A DNA stretch of 64,000 bases from an endosymbiont of Galathealinum brachiosum (GTDB lineage: Bacteria; Pseudomonadota; Gammaproteobacteria; SZUA-229), in the NCBI GenBank assembly GCA_003349885.1, contig QFXC01000013.1, positions 558,001 to 622,000 on the forward strand, given 5' to 3'. The notes beneath the pieces are model-generated. The model ran no database searches and had not been told where the DNA came from. It saw nothing but the letters and a program-made list of their open reading frames with translations. The translations under genes and the position numbers were made by a program. This document shows, piece by piece, positions 1-8,862 of the stretch; the first letter of the stretch is position 1; each line of letters starts with the position of its first letter.

Positions 1-2
1 AG

Positions 3-641
3 CTTTATGATGAAGGCCTTTGCACAGACGGCTTCATGATCGAGTTTTTACAGTCTCATACCAATGTTGTTTCCCAACCATCATTCGACAGTGAATATTA
101 TTCAGGTATTAATCCTTATGCATTAGGTTTCAATATGATGACTGACATACGTCGAATATGTGAAAACCCGAATGATGAAGATCGCGAATGGTTTCCAGAT
201 ATAGCCGGAAGTAACTGGCTTGAAACCATGGATTTTGCCATGCGTAACTTTAAAGATGAAAGTTTTATTGGGCAGTATCTTTCACCAAAATTAATTCGTG
301 ATTTTAAAATGTTTGGCATTACGGATGATGATAAGAACAGACAGATTGAAGTGAGCGCTATACATGATAGTGCAGGTTATCAAACTATTCGAAGCACTCT
401 TTCGGAACAATATAATCTGGGCAGCAATGAACCAAACATTCAGGTATACAACGTAGACGCCAAAGGTGACAGATCACTTACCCTGCGCCACACGCAACAT
501 CTGCGTCGACCTCTGGACAAGTCAGCCTATGAAGTCATTAAACATGTTGCCAGATTATGGGGCTTTGACATTAAACTTGAAAGCGTAGATGAGAACGATA
601 AAATAATTAAAACGTATGAGTGTTCTCCTTCCAAACAATAA
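3..641 (+). CDS. SpoVR family protein, C-terminal part (5' end outside window)
   Basis: This is the C-terminal part of a SpoVR/YcgB family protein; the reading frame is open to the left edge, so the true start lies outside the window. The piece carries the family's well-conserved blocks: FLQSHTNVV, YYSGINPYALGF, WFPDIAGS, FAMRNFKDESFI, EVSAIHDSAGY, and the end block NVDAKGDRSLTLRH. The biochemical function of SpoVR is not settled. In proteobacteria it usually sits beside a PrkA-type kinase and a YeaH-type protein, which here would lie upstream and are not visible. The gene stops 12 bases before the end of the convergent glutamate dehydrogenase gene. Family assignment is confident; role is not. 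Confidence 0.93.
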   Translation, partial: LYDEGLCTDGFMIEFLQSHTNVVSQPSFDSEYYSGINPYALGFNMMTDIRRICENPNDEDREWFPDIAGSNWLETMDFAMRNFKDESFIGQYLSPKLIRDFKMFGITDDDKNRQIEVSAIHDSAGYQTIRSTLSEQYNLGSNEPNIQVYNVDAKGDRSLTLRHTQHLRRPLDKSAYEVIKHVARLWGFDIKLESVDENDKIIKTYECSPSKQ

Positions 642-653
642 GTATTAGTCAAA

Positions 654-1946
654 TTAATTTTCAGTATTCGCAAAGTATTCTTTCGTGCCACGCATTTTAA
701 TAACCTGTTCCAACTTACTTAATGCTTTGGCATAAGCAGCAGTTCTTAAACTGGTATTTTCACTTTGATGTTGATACTGCCACATTTCGTCAAAACTCAT
801 TTTTAATACTGCCTGCAAACGTGTTCGGACTTCATCCAGAGACCAGGGGTATCCGGCTTTATTCTGTACCCACTCAAAATAACTAACAATAACACCTCCT
901 GAATTTGCCAACACATCAGGAATGATAACCGTACCTCTTGCATGCAAAATTTCATCAGCTGCAGCTGATATTGGGCCATTGGCAACTTCGGTAATCCATT
1001 TGGCTTTTATATTATTAACATTTTTTATGGTAATTGCATTTTCTAAAGCCGCCGGCACTAATAACTCAACATCAAGTGCTAATAACTCTTCATGACTTAT
1101 TGATTTATGCGTTTCAGATTCACACACAGAACTTTTACAATAGTCCGAGTCAAATGAACGATCTTTATCCTTAAAACTTTTAACCTTATCAACATCCAGT
1201 CCTGCGGCATCACAAATTGCACCTTTTGAATCACTAATTGCGATTATTTTATAACCCGCATCAAATAAAAGCTTAGCTACGTTATAACCCGCATTACCAA
1301 AACCCTGAACAGCAACACGAATATCTTCAGGTGCTTTTCCTTCTTTGCTGCGTAAAAATTCAGTTACAAGAAAAGCCCCCCTACCGGTCGCTTCTTCCCG
1401 CCCTAAACTACCGCCCAGATTTACAGGTTTGCCCGTAATTACTGCCGGCTGTTTATGTCTCTTGATTACCTCAAATTCATCCCGCATCCAGCCCATTATT
1501 CTGGCATTCGTATAGACATCGGGGGCCGGAATATCTTTATCTGGCCCGATAAAATCAGCCATTGCTCTCATATAGGATCGTGACAGTCTTTCCAGCTCCA
1601 TACGAGATAAAGTTTTCGGATCGACATTCACTCCTCCCTTTCCACCACCAAAAGGTAAGTCGACAACCGCGCATTTAATCGTCATCCACAATGCCAGTGC
1701 CTGAACTTCATCCTGCGACACATTTGGGTGGAATCTAATACCACCTTTACAGGGCCCTAGATGTGAACTGTACTGACAACGATATGCATCAAAATACTGT
1801 GTTGATCCATCGTCCATTAATACGGGCAATGATGAACAGAGAGTTGACCTGGGACGAGACAGGCTTTCAATTACCGTAGCTGAGATACCTGATAATTTAC
1901 CTAATGATTTTAAACGTTCGCGGGCATCATGAAAGACAGATGGCAT
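654..1946 (-). CDS. gdhA: Glu/Leu/Phe/Val family dehydrogenase, probably glutamate dehydrogenase
   Basis: This cytoplasmic enzyme is expected to interconvert glutamate and 2-oxoglutarate plus ammonia with NAD(P). At 430 residues it has the length of the hexameric short-form GDH. The N-terminal half has the substrate-lysine motif PFGGGKGGVNVDP near residue 100 and PAPDVYTN; the C-terminal Rossmann domain has VQGFGNAGYNVAK near residue 215. The family also contains leucine, valine and phenylalanine dehydrogenases, so glutamate is the likely rather than proven substrate, and coenzyme preference cannot be read with confidence. It is transcribed leftward as a single gene, facing the SpoVR gene and separated by 179 bases from the helicase gene behind it. 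Confidence 0.85.
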   Translation of the reverse strand: MPSVFHDARERLKSLGKLSGISATVIESLSRPRSTLCSSLPVLMDDGSTQYFDAYRCQYSSHLGPCKGGIRFHPNVSQDEVQALALWMTIKCAVVDLPFGGGKGGVNVDPKTLSRMELERLSRSYMRAMADFIGPDKDIPAPDVYTNARIMGWMRDEFEVIKRHKQPAVITGKPVNLGGSLGREEATGRGAFLVTEFLRSKEGKAPEDIRVAVQGFGNAGYNVAKLLFDAGYKIIAISDSKGAICDAAGLDVDKVKSFKDKDRSFDSDYCKSSVCESETHKSISHEELLALDVELLVPAALENAITIKNVNNIKAKWITEVANGPISAAADEILHARGTVIIPDVLANSGGVIVSYFEWVQNKAGYPWSLDEVRTRLQAVLKMSFDEMWQYQHQSENTSLRTAAYAKALSKLEQVIKMRGTKEYFANTEN

Positions 1947-2066
1947 TACATTTACCTGAGTTTATAAAAATATAAACAAGAATAACTCAGAATGATTTAA
2001 ATTTGAAAAATACTTTTTGAATTAACGTACTACTTTCGTAGAAGGGCCTTTGATGGCATTACAACA

Positions 2067-2098
2067 GGGATAGACCTTGCTTTTTAAAAGTCTATCCC
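2067..2098. terminator. Inverted repeat downstream of the helicase gene
   Basis: A perfect 9-base inverted repeat, GGGATAGAC (2067-2075) and GTCTATCCC (2090-2098), with a 14-base loop lies just past the 3' end of the leftward helicase gene. There is no clear T-run in the leftward direction, so it may be a transcript-end hairpin rather than a classical intrinsic terminator. Confidence 0.4.
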
Positions 2099-2125
2099 CG
2101 GGCATATTAGTTGCGGGGATATAAT

Positions 2126-3391
2126 CTACGCCGCTTCTGGTCGTTTGCTGTAATTACTTTTCTTCGAACTGACATTCTTTCCACGTTTTTTATAACGTAC
2201 ATTAGGGTTGCGACGTTTAACACCGGATTTTCCAGCATTAAATTTAGGCCTTTCCTGCTGAGGCTCTAAACCGGCAATCACGGTTAATTCATAACGCGTA
2301 TCCACAAATTTCTGTACACGGTAAAACAACTGCCAGTCCTGTGGACCAATTAATGAGTAAGCCGAACCGGTTGAACCACCCCGACCAGTACGCCCTATTC
2401 TATGAACATAGTCTTCTGCCTGCATAGGCATATCGAAGTTAATAACGTGTGACAGTGTTTTTATATCAAGACCGCGGGCAGCAACATCTGTTGCCACTAG
2501 TATCTTTAGACGTCTACGTTGCATCTGCTCAATCACACGACGACGCATATTCTGACGCATATCCCCATGCAGAGCAGCACATGCATACCCTTCATCCTTT
2601 AATTTTTCAGCCAGTTTATCGGCACCTTTTTTAGTTGCCGTAAAAATAATTGCCTGCTCTACCGACTCATCAGATAACACATGCTCCAGTATTTTTCTTT
2701 TATGGCGAAAATCATCTGCCTGCAACATATGCTGAGTAATAGAATCATGCTTAATTTTTACACCGGCAATTTGAATTCGCGCAGGCTCTTTCAAAAGTGC
2801 ACGCGCCACTTTTTCAACCTGGCCTTCCAGCGTAGCTGAAAACAGTAATGTCTGGCGAGTAGCCGGTGTTTCATTCGCAATACGAGTTACTTCATCAACA
2901 AAGCCCATATCTAACATACGGTCAGCTTCATCTAAAATTAACAGCTCAATACGGGAAAAATCAACTCGACCTGAATTCATATGATCAATTAAGCGACCCG
3001 GGGTTGCTACCAGAAAGTCTAATGACTGACGTAGAGCTTTAATTTGAGGGGGATAAGGCATACCGCCCACAATAGTGGTTGAGCGCATACGCAAATATTT
3101 AGTTAACTGATAAATATTATCTGAAACCTGCTTTGCCAGCTCGCGGGTTGGTGTTAACACCAGCACACGCGGACCTTTACCCTGACCGGCTTCACTCTGA
3201 GATAGAAGATGTAAAGCGGGTAATACAAAAGCGGCCGTCTTACCTGTACCCGTAGGTGCAGATGCCATCACATCCTGACCCTCTAAGATATGTGGAATAG
3301 CCTGTATTTGAATATCTGATGGTTCGGTAAAGCCCAGATCACTAATAGATTTTAATAAATCTGGATGTAATGCTAATTGATCAAATGACAA
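2126..3391 (-). CDS. DEAD-box ATP-dependent RNA helicase (SrmB/RhlE-like)
   Basis: This is an ATP-dependent RNA helicase of the DEAD-box family, likely acting in ribosome assembly or RNA turnover. All core motifs are present in order: Q-motif region IQIQAIP, Walker A ASAPTGTGKT, PTRELA, TPGR, DEAD within LILDEADRMLD, SAT, ATDVAARGLDI and HRIGRTGR. The 421-residue protein ends in a basic Lys/Arg-rich tail, as in SrmB and RhlE, which probably binds rRNA. The overall look is closest to SrmB, but the subfamily is not certain enough for a symbol. Upstream lies an almost 290-base gene-free leader with several hairpins, which suggests post-transcriptional or cold-linked control. Confidence 0.92.
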   Translation of the reverse strand: MSFDQLALHPDLLKSISDLGFTEPSDIQIQAIPHILEGQDVMASAPTGTGKTAAFVLPALHLLSQSEAGQGKGPRVLVLTPTRELAKQVSDNIYQLTKYLRMRSTTIVGGMPYPPQIKALRQSLDFLVATPGRLIDHMNSGRVDFSRIELLILDEADRMLDMGFVDEVTRIANETPATRQTLLFSATLEGQVEKVARALLKEPARIQIAGVKIKHDSITQHMLQADDFRHKRKILEHVLSDESVEQAIIFTATKKGADKLAEKLKDEGYACAALHGDMRQNMRRRVIEQMQRRRLKILVATDVAARGLDIKTLSHVINFDMPMQAEDYVHRIGRTGRGGSTGSAYSLIGPQDWQLFYRVQKFVDTRYELTVIAGLEPQQERPKFNAGKSGVKRRNPNVRYKKRGKNVSSKKSNYSKRPEAA

Positions 3392-3560
3392 GCTGAAAGC
3401 CCCTATAACGATGAAATTGGTAGATTTACGCTACCAACCGGGTCTTGCCTGATTACTTTTTAGGCCTAAAGGCTGGAGCGTTTCATGGTCGATTGCAATA
3501 CTCGCAATCAGGCGTGAACTATAGGTTAAATCGCCTTCAAAAGATACAGTATATTAGAAT
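3392..3560 (-). promoter_or_regulatory. Structured leader upstream of the DEAD-box helicase gene
   Basis: The leftward leader contains several inverted repeats: a 7-base stem at 3417-3423/3431-3437, an 8-base long-range pair GCCTGATT (3447-3454) with AATCAGGC (3506-3513), and a 6-base stem GATTGC/GCAATC (3491-3496/3504-3509). The last two share bases 3506-3509, so they exclude each other, as in switchable leaders. Long regulated leaders are known for cold-induced DEAD-box genes. No known riboswitch class was recognised. Confidence 0.4.
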
Positions 3561-3680
3561 ATATTTAAATATTTACACTTACTTAAGTGGTTAATTATTA
3601 TACAGTTTTAATATAACACCCTGCCCCTTCAAGCAATTTCACTCATCTCTGATATGAATAATCTAACCCGCTAACCTCTC

Positions 3681-4685
3681 CTATAATGTGGGCATCGAAA
3701 TACGCTCCATCAAATAACACAAACAATCCTGGCGAATCACCTGAGTATCCATGGTTAACATAGCCGGCATGACCGGTCGTTTTAATACGATTTTTTCTTC
3801 AGAATATTCAAAAAATTCCCGACCCACTTCTCGCTCATCATCATCAAACGCCTGTAAATAAGCACTGCTCTCAGGCTCCACTAATGCCAGCACCGTTCCT
3901 TTATCTAACTCACAAAAATTATAATCTTCGATTTCTGGTAACAGGTTAATAGTTGCATCATCTTCAAAACCAAAAGAATATCCTTCTGGAATTTTTACTC
4001 TGGCTACAGTGTGAAATAAATTTAAGTTCATATCTGCACACTCGGATAATTTTTCACAACTTAATACACTTTGTAAATAATGCAGAACATGATCAATGCC
4101 TGATTTTTCTCCTGATAGACCGCACTCTAATGTAACTGCCGGACATAACTCGGCAAAAGCAGATGACTGCACGCCTTTAGGCGTAGTGAAATAAACCAGT
4201 GTTTCACTAAACAACCCCGCCAACGATAAAAATGATTGCTCTAACTTATTGATGCAGGCGTAATGAGGATTTTTACCTGTATTATTATGAATATCTATAC
4301 TCGCCCAGACATTCATCTGCTGCATGATATCTGTCACCTGTTGCATCATATGCGCTTCGGCTAAATATTGCTGATGAGTACCCGGCCATACACGGTTGTA
4401 ATCGACCTGCTCATCTAATCGTCGCACACCCGCTTCAGCAGCTTTTACATTACCCACAAAAATTGAAATAGATCTGGGCAAGTTACCATTCTGATAACTA
4501 CGTAATAATTTTTGTATGGCATAAAGCCCGGTCGTTTCATTGCCATGTAATAAAGTAGAAATAAACAACGGCTCGGGCTCTTTACCCTTTAAATGAATTA
4601 AAGATGGTTTGTCTAAAATACGATGCAGGTTTTCAGCTTTAGCATTCAGGAAACCCTCTGGTAATTCATTATATTGCTCTAACAT
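3681..4685 (-). CDS. Succinylglutamate desuccinylase/aspartoacylase family zinc hydrolase
   Basis: This 334-residue protein belongs to the AstE/AspA branch of M14-like zinc carboxypeptidases, which hydrolyse N-acyl amino acids or related amides. Visible marks are the zinc motif HGNETTG near residue 49, DYNRVWPG (the usual DxNRxFPG position), DIHNNTGKNPHYACI (third zinc ligand and substrate site), and the late catalytic glutamate in TLECGLSG. No ast operon genes are nearby. The gene follows the GCS2-type ligase by only 8 bases, so the two are probably co-transcribed and may act on the same gamma-glutamyl or N-acyl compound. That functional link is inference, and the substrate is unknown. Confidence 0.8.
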   Translation of the reverse strand: MLEQYNELPEGFLNAKAENLHRILDKPSLIHLKGKEPEPLFISTLLHGNETTGLYAIQKLLRSYQNGNLPRSISIFVGNVKAAEAGVRRLDEQVDYNRVWPGTHQQYLAEAHMMQQVTDIMQQMNVWASIDIHNNTGKNPHYACINKLEQSFLSLAGLFSETLVYFTTPKGVQSSAFAELCPAVTLECGLSGEKSGIDHVLHYLQSVLSCEKLSECADMNLNLFHTVARVKIPEGYSFGFEDDATINLLPEIEDYNFCELDKGTVLALVEPESSAYLQAFDDDEREVGREFFEYSEEKIVLKRPVMPAMLTMDTQVIRQDCLCYLMERISMPTL

Positions 4686-4693
4686 TTCATCTC

Positions 4694-6139
4694 TTACCTG
4701 TAGATTTCAAAATCCCAGCCATGTACCGGCTCACCGGTTTGCTGGTTATGATAATAAGTTTCCAGTAATCGCTGCATATCATTTCCATGAAGTTTTACAA
4801 ACTCTCGCTGCCAGTGACTACCTGTTTGTTTATGTTCTGCGCGCGACTGAATAATATTTAAATAATATTCAATATCATCCGCATCCAGTTTTAAACTCTC
4901 TAAACCTGCCTGAGCATTATCAATTAACTGATGTAAAATAAGATGGCGCATATCACAGCGATCACAACCGGGCCAACTAACCTTATTATCCAGACCATGC
5001 TGTGCTGAAGTATAAAAATTATCTCTTGCCTGTGAAAAATGTAACTGCTCATTTGGCGGTGTTTCATGCATCGCATAAAATTGCACCAGACCAAAATAAA
5101 AAGCCATATTAGCAATATTATCCACCACACTTGGTCCGGCGGGTATAACACGATGCTCAATTCGTAAGTGTGGCGTGCCGTCCGTATCGTATCCAATTAA
5201 TGGCCGATTCCAACGCCAGATCGTGCCATTATGTAAACTCACATGCTGCATCAAACTGGTATCTTCAGTAAAACACATAGGTAACAGTACGGGAAAATGC
5301 TGTACGTTTTCCGTAAAACACTCCATTAATGAATGCCGCGCATAATCAGTTCCAAAACTGACACGATGTATCGGTCCCTGTGCTGCACCGTTATACCCGC
5401 CTACGTCAACCGCCTGTTCAAAAACAGGAATGCGTGTTTCATCCCACAGATCTTTAGCAAACATAAAAGGAGAATTTGCGCTAATGGCAATCATCGGCGC
5501 TGAAATTAAAATAGATGCATTGTAATAATGATGAGCCAGTTCCTGCGGAGCCTGTAAATGAATTTGCAAAGAAGTAGCAGCAGCTTCAAGCATAACATTA
5601 TGATGAGTACTTTTTAGTGATTGACGACCATTTATCTTTAACTCTAATGCCCGCCCCTGACGTTGCAACAAAACCTGTTCATTAAGCGCTTTATAACGTA
5701 ATAAATTAGAGACATTAGCCATACTCAAGTGTTTATTCTGCAAGGTCTGCAAAATACCCGTGCTCAATACACGACAGCCAATATCATCTGCAACTTTTTT
5801 ACAGTAATTCCAGTTTTGTTGAAAATCTTTTTCAAACTCAGAAAGAAAATTAGACTGTATACTAGCTGGATCTGCATTAAGCTCGATATTAAATTGAGCT
5901 AACTCAGCGGTATAAAGAGAACTATTTGCAGTCTTTAAAAAAGCATCATTACTGGGAGATGGATCTGCATTCTGATCAATTAACCAGGCCTCCATTTCAT
6001 AACCGGCTACCGGCGATCGAGTAGAAAATACCCGATCAGCAAACCATGTTTCCAGTTCAGATGTTTCCCGTTGAAGACGCTGAAGAAAAACCTGAATATC
6101 CTGCTCGGTAAAGTGATCCGTCGTTATTTCCTGACCCAT
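4694..6139 (-). CDS. Glutamate-cysteine ligase family 2-like carboxylate-amine ligase
   Basis: This looks like a GCS2-type ATP-dependent carboxylate-amine ligase, the family of plant/actinobacterial glutamate-cysteine ligase and YbdK. Supporting blocks are GYEMEAWLID near the N-terminus, IELNADPASIQ, the STHHNVMLEAAATSLQIHL region, and LRIEHRVIPAGPSVVDNIAN in the C-terminal half. The frame opens at a TTG (6172), but the ATG at 6137-6139 (protein starting MGQEIT) is a better start because an AGGTG element lies about 11 bases upstream; this gives 481 residues. The gene lies directly upstream of the aspartoacylase-like gene. Glutathione synthesis is possible, but the preferred amino substrate cannot be decided from sequence. 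Confidence 0.72.
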   Translation of the reverse strand: MGQEITTDHFTEQDIQVFLQRLQRETSELETWFADRVFSTRSPVAGYEMEAWLIDQNADPSPSNDAFLKTANSSLYTAELAQFNIELNADPASIQSNFLSEFEKDFQQNWNYCKKVADDIGCRVLSTGILQTLQNKHLSMANVSNLLRYKALNEQVLLQRQGRALELKINGRQSLKSTHHNVMLEAAATSLQIHLQAPQELAHHYYNASILISAPMIAISANSPFMFAKDLWDETRIPVFEQAVDVGGYNGAAQGPIHRVSFGTDYARHSLMECFTENVQHFPVLLPMCFTEDTSLMQHVSLHNGTIWRWNRPLIGYDTDGTPHLRIEHRVIPAGPSVVDNIANMAFYFGLVQFYAMHETPPNEQLHFSQARDNFYTSAQHGLDNKVSWPGCDRCDMRHLILHQLIDNAQAGLESLKLDADDIEYYLNIIQSRAEHKQTGSHWQREFVKLHGNDMQRLLETYYHNQQTGEPVHGWDFEIYR

Positions 6140-6441
6140 ACTACAGCAGCACCTCAGTTTATTTTTTAGCAAAACCCGGATTTTTCAGACTGGATTTAAA
6201 AACATCCAGTCATATACTAGTATAGTAGAACATTATAGAAATCTAAACTATTGATAAGCCATTGAAAAACAAGCATTTATATCAACAAATTATAAGGTTG
6301 CACCAGTATCCTTGTGTAGAATATTACAATCCTTTTGTATATTATTGATTTTCATAAGGTATTTTCTTTAAAACATGCTATTATCATTTTTATATGCATG
6401 GTTTAACCAGAGCACAACCGACTTATTTTGAGGAACAACGG

Positions 6442-6984
6442 ATGAAATTTAAACAAAACTTATTATTAATCATCACGACCTTTTTTATGTTGATGTCTGT
6501 AGAAAGTCAGGCAGGTCGTCAGGGCATAAGTTTTTATTACGGTTTAGGTCTTGGTGCAGTAGCTCCTACTGACTTTGATGTGAGTGCGACCGGTGATCTT
6601 ATGTTCGGCATTGAAGAAGATGGCTGGGCACTCGAGCTTATCGGTTATGGCAGTGTTGAGGCCGGGTCTAATAATAGCGCCGTAGACTATTCAGTAAGTG
6701 GCAACCATATTGGGCTGGCATATAGAACGATTGAAAAAGACGGTCAATGGTACAAATTCAAAGTAAGTGGAACGGACATGGACTTCGACCTTAGCAACAC
6801 AACAACTGATACTGTTACTAGCGGTAACAGTTACACATTTGGCTGGGGGATGCGGATGAACAGGGAAGCACGTCTTGAAATAGATTACAGTTATTACAAG
6901 AGTGACGATCTGGCTGACGCAGTTCATATGGCAACTGTTAGATATTTCTGGGGTGGCTCAGAATATCAGGGTAGCTCATACTAA
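6442..6984 (+). CDS. Small outer-membrane beta-barrel protein
   Basis: No precise family is recognised. The 180-residue product starting MKFKQN has a Sec signal peptide (Lys-rich start, hydrophobic core, SQA-G cleavage site near residue 24). It continues with alternating aromatic/Gly strands such as FYYGLGLGA, WALELIGYG and LEIDYSYYK and ends in an aromatic-rich strand. This is what an 8-strand outer-membrane barrel of the OmpW/OmpA-like type looks like. The frame extends upstream to 6394, but the ATG at 6442 is preferred: a GAGGAA ribosome site lies at the right distance and the signal peptide begins there. A TATTAT box at 6379-6384 could be its -10 element. A strong hairpin follows the stop. 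Confidence 0.7.
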   Translation: MKFKQNLLLIITTFFMLMSVESQAGRQGISFYYGLGLGAVAPTDFDVSATGDLMFGIEEDGWALELIGYGSVEAGSNNSAVDYSVSGNHIGLAYRTIEKDGQWYKFKVSGTDMDFDLSNTTTDTVTSGNSYTFGWGMRMNREARLEIDYSYYKSDDLADAVHMATVRYFWGGSEYQGSSY

Positions 6985-7010
6985 ATAGAAAAATCTATAA
7001 CAGAACAATA

Positions 7011-7038
7011 AAAAGGCAGACCTGATGGTCTGCCTTTT
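7011..7038. terminator. Bidirectional intrinsic terminator between convergent genes
   Basis: A perfect 12-base stem (7011-7022 with 7027-7038) and a TGAT loop are flanked by an A-run and a T-run. It can terminate the rightward outer-membrane protein gene and also the leftward murU-amgK transcript. Confidence 0.92.
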
Positions 7039-7098
7039 TATTTTTTATAATCAATATTTAACGATTCAAGTTTTGATGAAAAACCAGCCCACTTTATA

Positions 7099-7761
7099 TT
7101 AATCCAGTGACTGAATTAAATCCTGCAGCCTCTGTTGCGTACCTATATCCATCCACTTTCCATTATACAATTCACCACTGATTTTATTTTCAGAAATGTA
7201 CTTCCTTATCATGGGTGCTAATGGAAATTTATCATTAACCTGTCCTTTAAAAAAATCAGCCGAATAAACACCAATCCCGCTAAAGGTAAAATTATCAGAT
7301 TGCTTTTCAATTAAGCGATTATTTAGAATTGCAAAATCTCCTTCAGGGTTATGCTCAGGGTTATTTACCAATACCAGATGCGCTTTATCTTTTAGTGAAA
7401 AATTAATTAATTTTTCAAATGGGTAATCAGTCCATACATCTCCATTAACAACCAGAAAAGCATCATCTCCCAGCAAAGGCAAAGCATTAACAATACCTCC
7501 TCCAGTTTCCAGCGCCTGCCCCCCTTCATTTGAATACTCAATATTTAGATTATATTTTTCACCATTACCGATGGTATCGATTATTTTCTGTCCCAGCCAT
7601 GCGACATTAATAACAACATCTTTAAAACCAGCACGAGCAAGATTGTATAAATGAAATTCGATTAAACGTTTCGTGCCAGCCTTAATTAAAGGTTTGGGTA
7701 CACTATCAGTTAATGGACGCATTCGTTCACCACGTCCGGCCGCTAATATCATAACTTTCAT
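7099..7761 (-). CDS. murU: N-acetylmuramate-alpha-1-phosphate uridylyltransferase (MurU)
   Basis: MurU converts MurNAc-1-phosphate to UDP-MurNAc in the peptidoglycan recycling route that bypasses MurQ and fosfomycin-sensitive de novo synthesis. The 220-residue protein starts with the nucleotidyltransferase signature ILAAGRGERMRPLTDSVPKPL around residues 5-25 and has NGDVWTDYPF for metal binding. It carries only the catalytic domain, as MurU does, without the left-handed helix of GlmU. Its start codon overlaps the end of amgK by 4 bases, the usual amgK-murU arrangement, so the two proteins are translationally coupled. Together with AmpD and AmpE about 5 kb away, this gives a cell-wall recycling cluster. 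Confidence 0.88.
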   Translation of the reverse strand: MKVMILAAGRGERMRPLTDSVPKPLIKAGTKRLIEFHLYNLARAGFKDVVINVAWLGQKIIDTIGNGEKYNLNIEYSNEGGQALETGGGIVNALPLLGDDAFLVVNGDVWTDYPFEKLINFSLKDKAHLVLVNNPEHNPEGDFAILNNRLIEKQSDNFTFSGIGVYSADFFKGQVNDKFPLAPMIRKYISENKISGELYNGKWMDIGTQQRLQDLIQSLD

Positions 7762-8792
7762 CTAATTAAATCCAGCGTCATCGCATCTGCCTTAATTTTT
7801 AATATTGATAACATGCTTGAGAATTCGGCTAGTTCTTCATATCGCTGACAAACATCAAACACATAAGCCAATGTACGGGGAATATCATCCAGATAACCCG
7901 GTTTACCATCACGGTGATTCAATCGTGCAAAAATACCTATGGCTTTCATATGTCTTTGCATGCCCATGAAATCCATCTGTTTAATAAATACCTGTCGGTC
8001 AACATTCAGTGATGATAATTTTAAATACTGATCCACCCATTGCAGCTGTTTAACCCTGGGCCAGGCAATGTAACAATCTTTTATAAGAGAGACCAGATCA
8101 TAAGCCGGAGAACCATTCACCGCATCCTGAAAATCGATTACTCCCGGATTATTTTCATCTGTAATCATCAGGTTACGTGAATGAAAGTCACGATGCACAA
8201 AAACAGCAGACTGCTGTAATGCTGATTGCATCAGCAAATTAACTGTATCGGTTATTATTTTATTTTGAGATACATCTAACTCAATATTTAAATGTTTTAG
8301 CAAAAACCAGTCTTTAAATAAACTCATTTCAAATTGTAAAAGCTCAGCATTATATTCTGGCAACTCGGCCTGGATACCCTGCATTTTCACAATTGACTGA
8401 ATTGCATCGGCATAAAATTGATCAACTGTTTCATTGGTTAATCTATCTAAATATGCTGTAGAACCCAGGTCGCTTAATTGCATAAAGCCCTGCGCCTGAT
8501 TAAAATTATAAATATGGGGTGCCTGAACGCCCGCCGCTTCGATTAACTTTGCAATAGTTACAAATGACCGACAGTCTTCTTTATCTGGTGGTGCATCCAT
8601 AATAACCCAGCTCTTATTTGCAGAGCGCACCCTGAAATATCGTCTAAAACTGGCATCAGCTGAGGCGACTTCAATCTGATAATTTTCCAGTTTTAAATCA
8701 GCACTTATCCATTCTTTTATATCATCAAGCCTTGAATCAGTTATCCCTGCATCAATTTCTGAAGTATCATTTATATCTAACTGTTGAGTCAT
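7758..8792 (-). CDS. amgK: Anomeric MurNAc/GlcNAc kinase (AmgK), aminoglycoside-phosphotransferase fold
   Basis: AmgK phosphorylates MurNAc at the anomeric carbon to give MurNAc-alpha-1-phosphate for MurU. The APH-type kinase fold shows in the catalytic loop FVHRDFHSRNLMI and the metal motif GVIDFQDAVNG, with ASFRRYFRV as the nucleotide-binding beta-strand region. The frame opens at a TTG (8828), but the ATG at 8790-8792 (MTQQLD) gives 344 residues, near the usual AmgK length, and is preferred. The 3' end overlaps murU by 4 bases. Its promoter must lie in the 70-base divergent spacer shared with the NAD-binding protein gene. Confidence 0.87.
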   Translation of the reverse strand: MTQQLDINDTSEIDAGITDSRLDDIKEWISADLKLENYQIEVASADASFRRYFRVRSANKSWVIMDAPPDKEDCRSFVTIAKLIEAAGVQAPHIYNFNQAQGFMQLSDLGSTAYLDRLTNETVDQFYADAIQSIVKMQGIQAELPEYNAELLQFEMSLFKDWFLLKHLNIELDVSQNKIITDTVNLLMQSALQQSAVFVHRDFHSRNLMITDENNPGVIDFQDAVNGSPAYDLVSLIKDCYIAWPRVKQLQWVDQYLKLSSLNVDRQVFIKQMDFMGMQRHMKAIGIFARLNHRDGKPGYLDDIPRTLAYVFDVCQRYEELAEFSSMLSILKIKADAMTLDLIR

Positions 8793-8862
8793 TACTGTAA
8801 GTCTGTTTTGTTTGTTATAATCATGCAAATTCTACCAGTAAACGGCTCTCGGAATACAAAAT

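Noticed and set aside
6200..6240. ATACTAGTAT palindrome upstream of the GCS2-like gene as an operator
   Set aside because: It overlaps probable -10 sequences in AT-rich DNA and is short; chance is a sufficient explanation.
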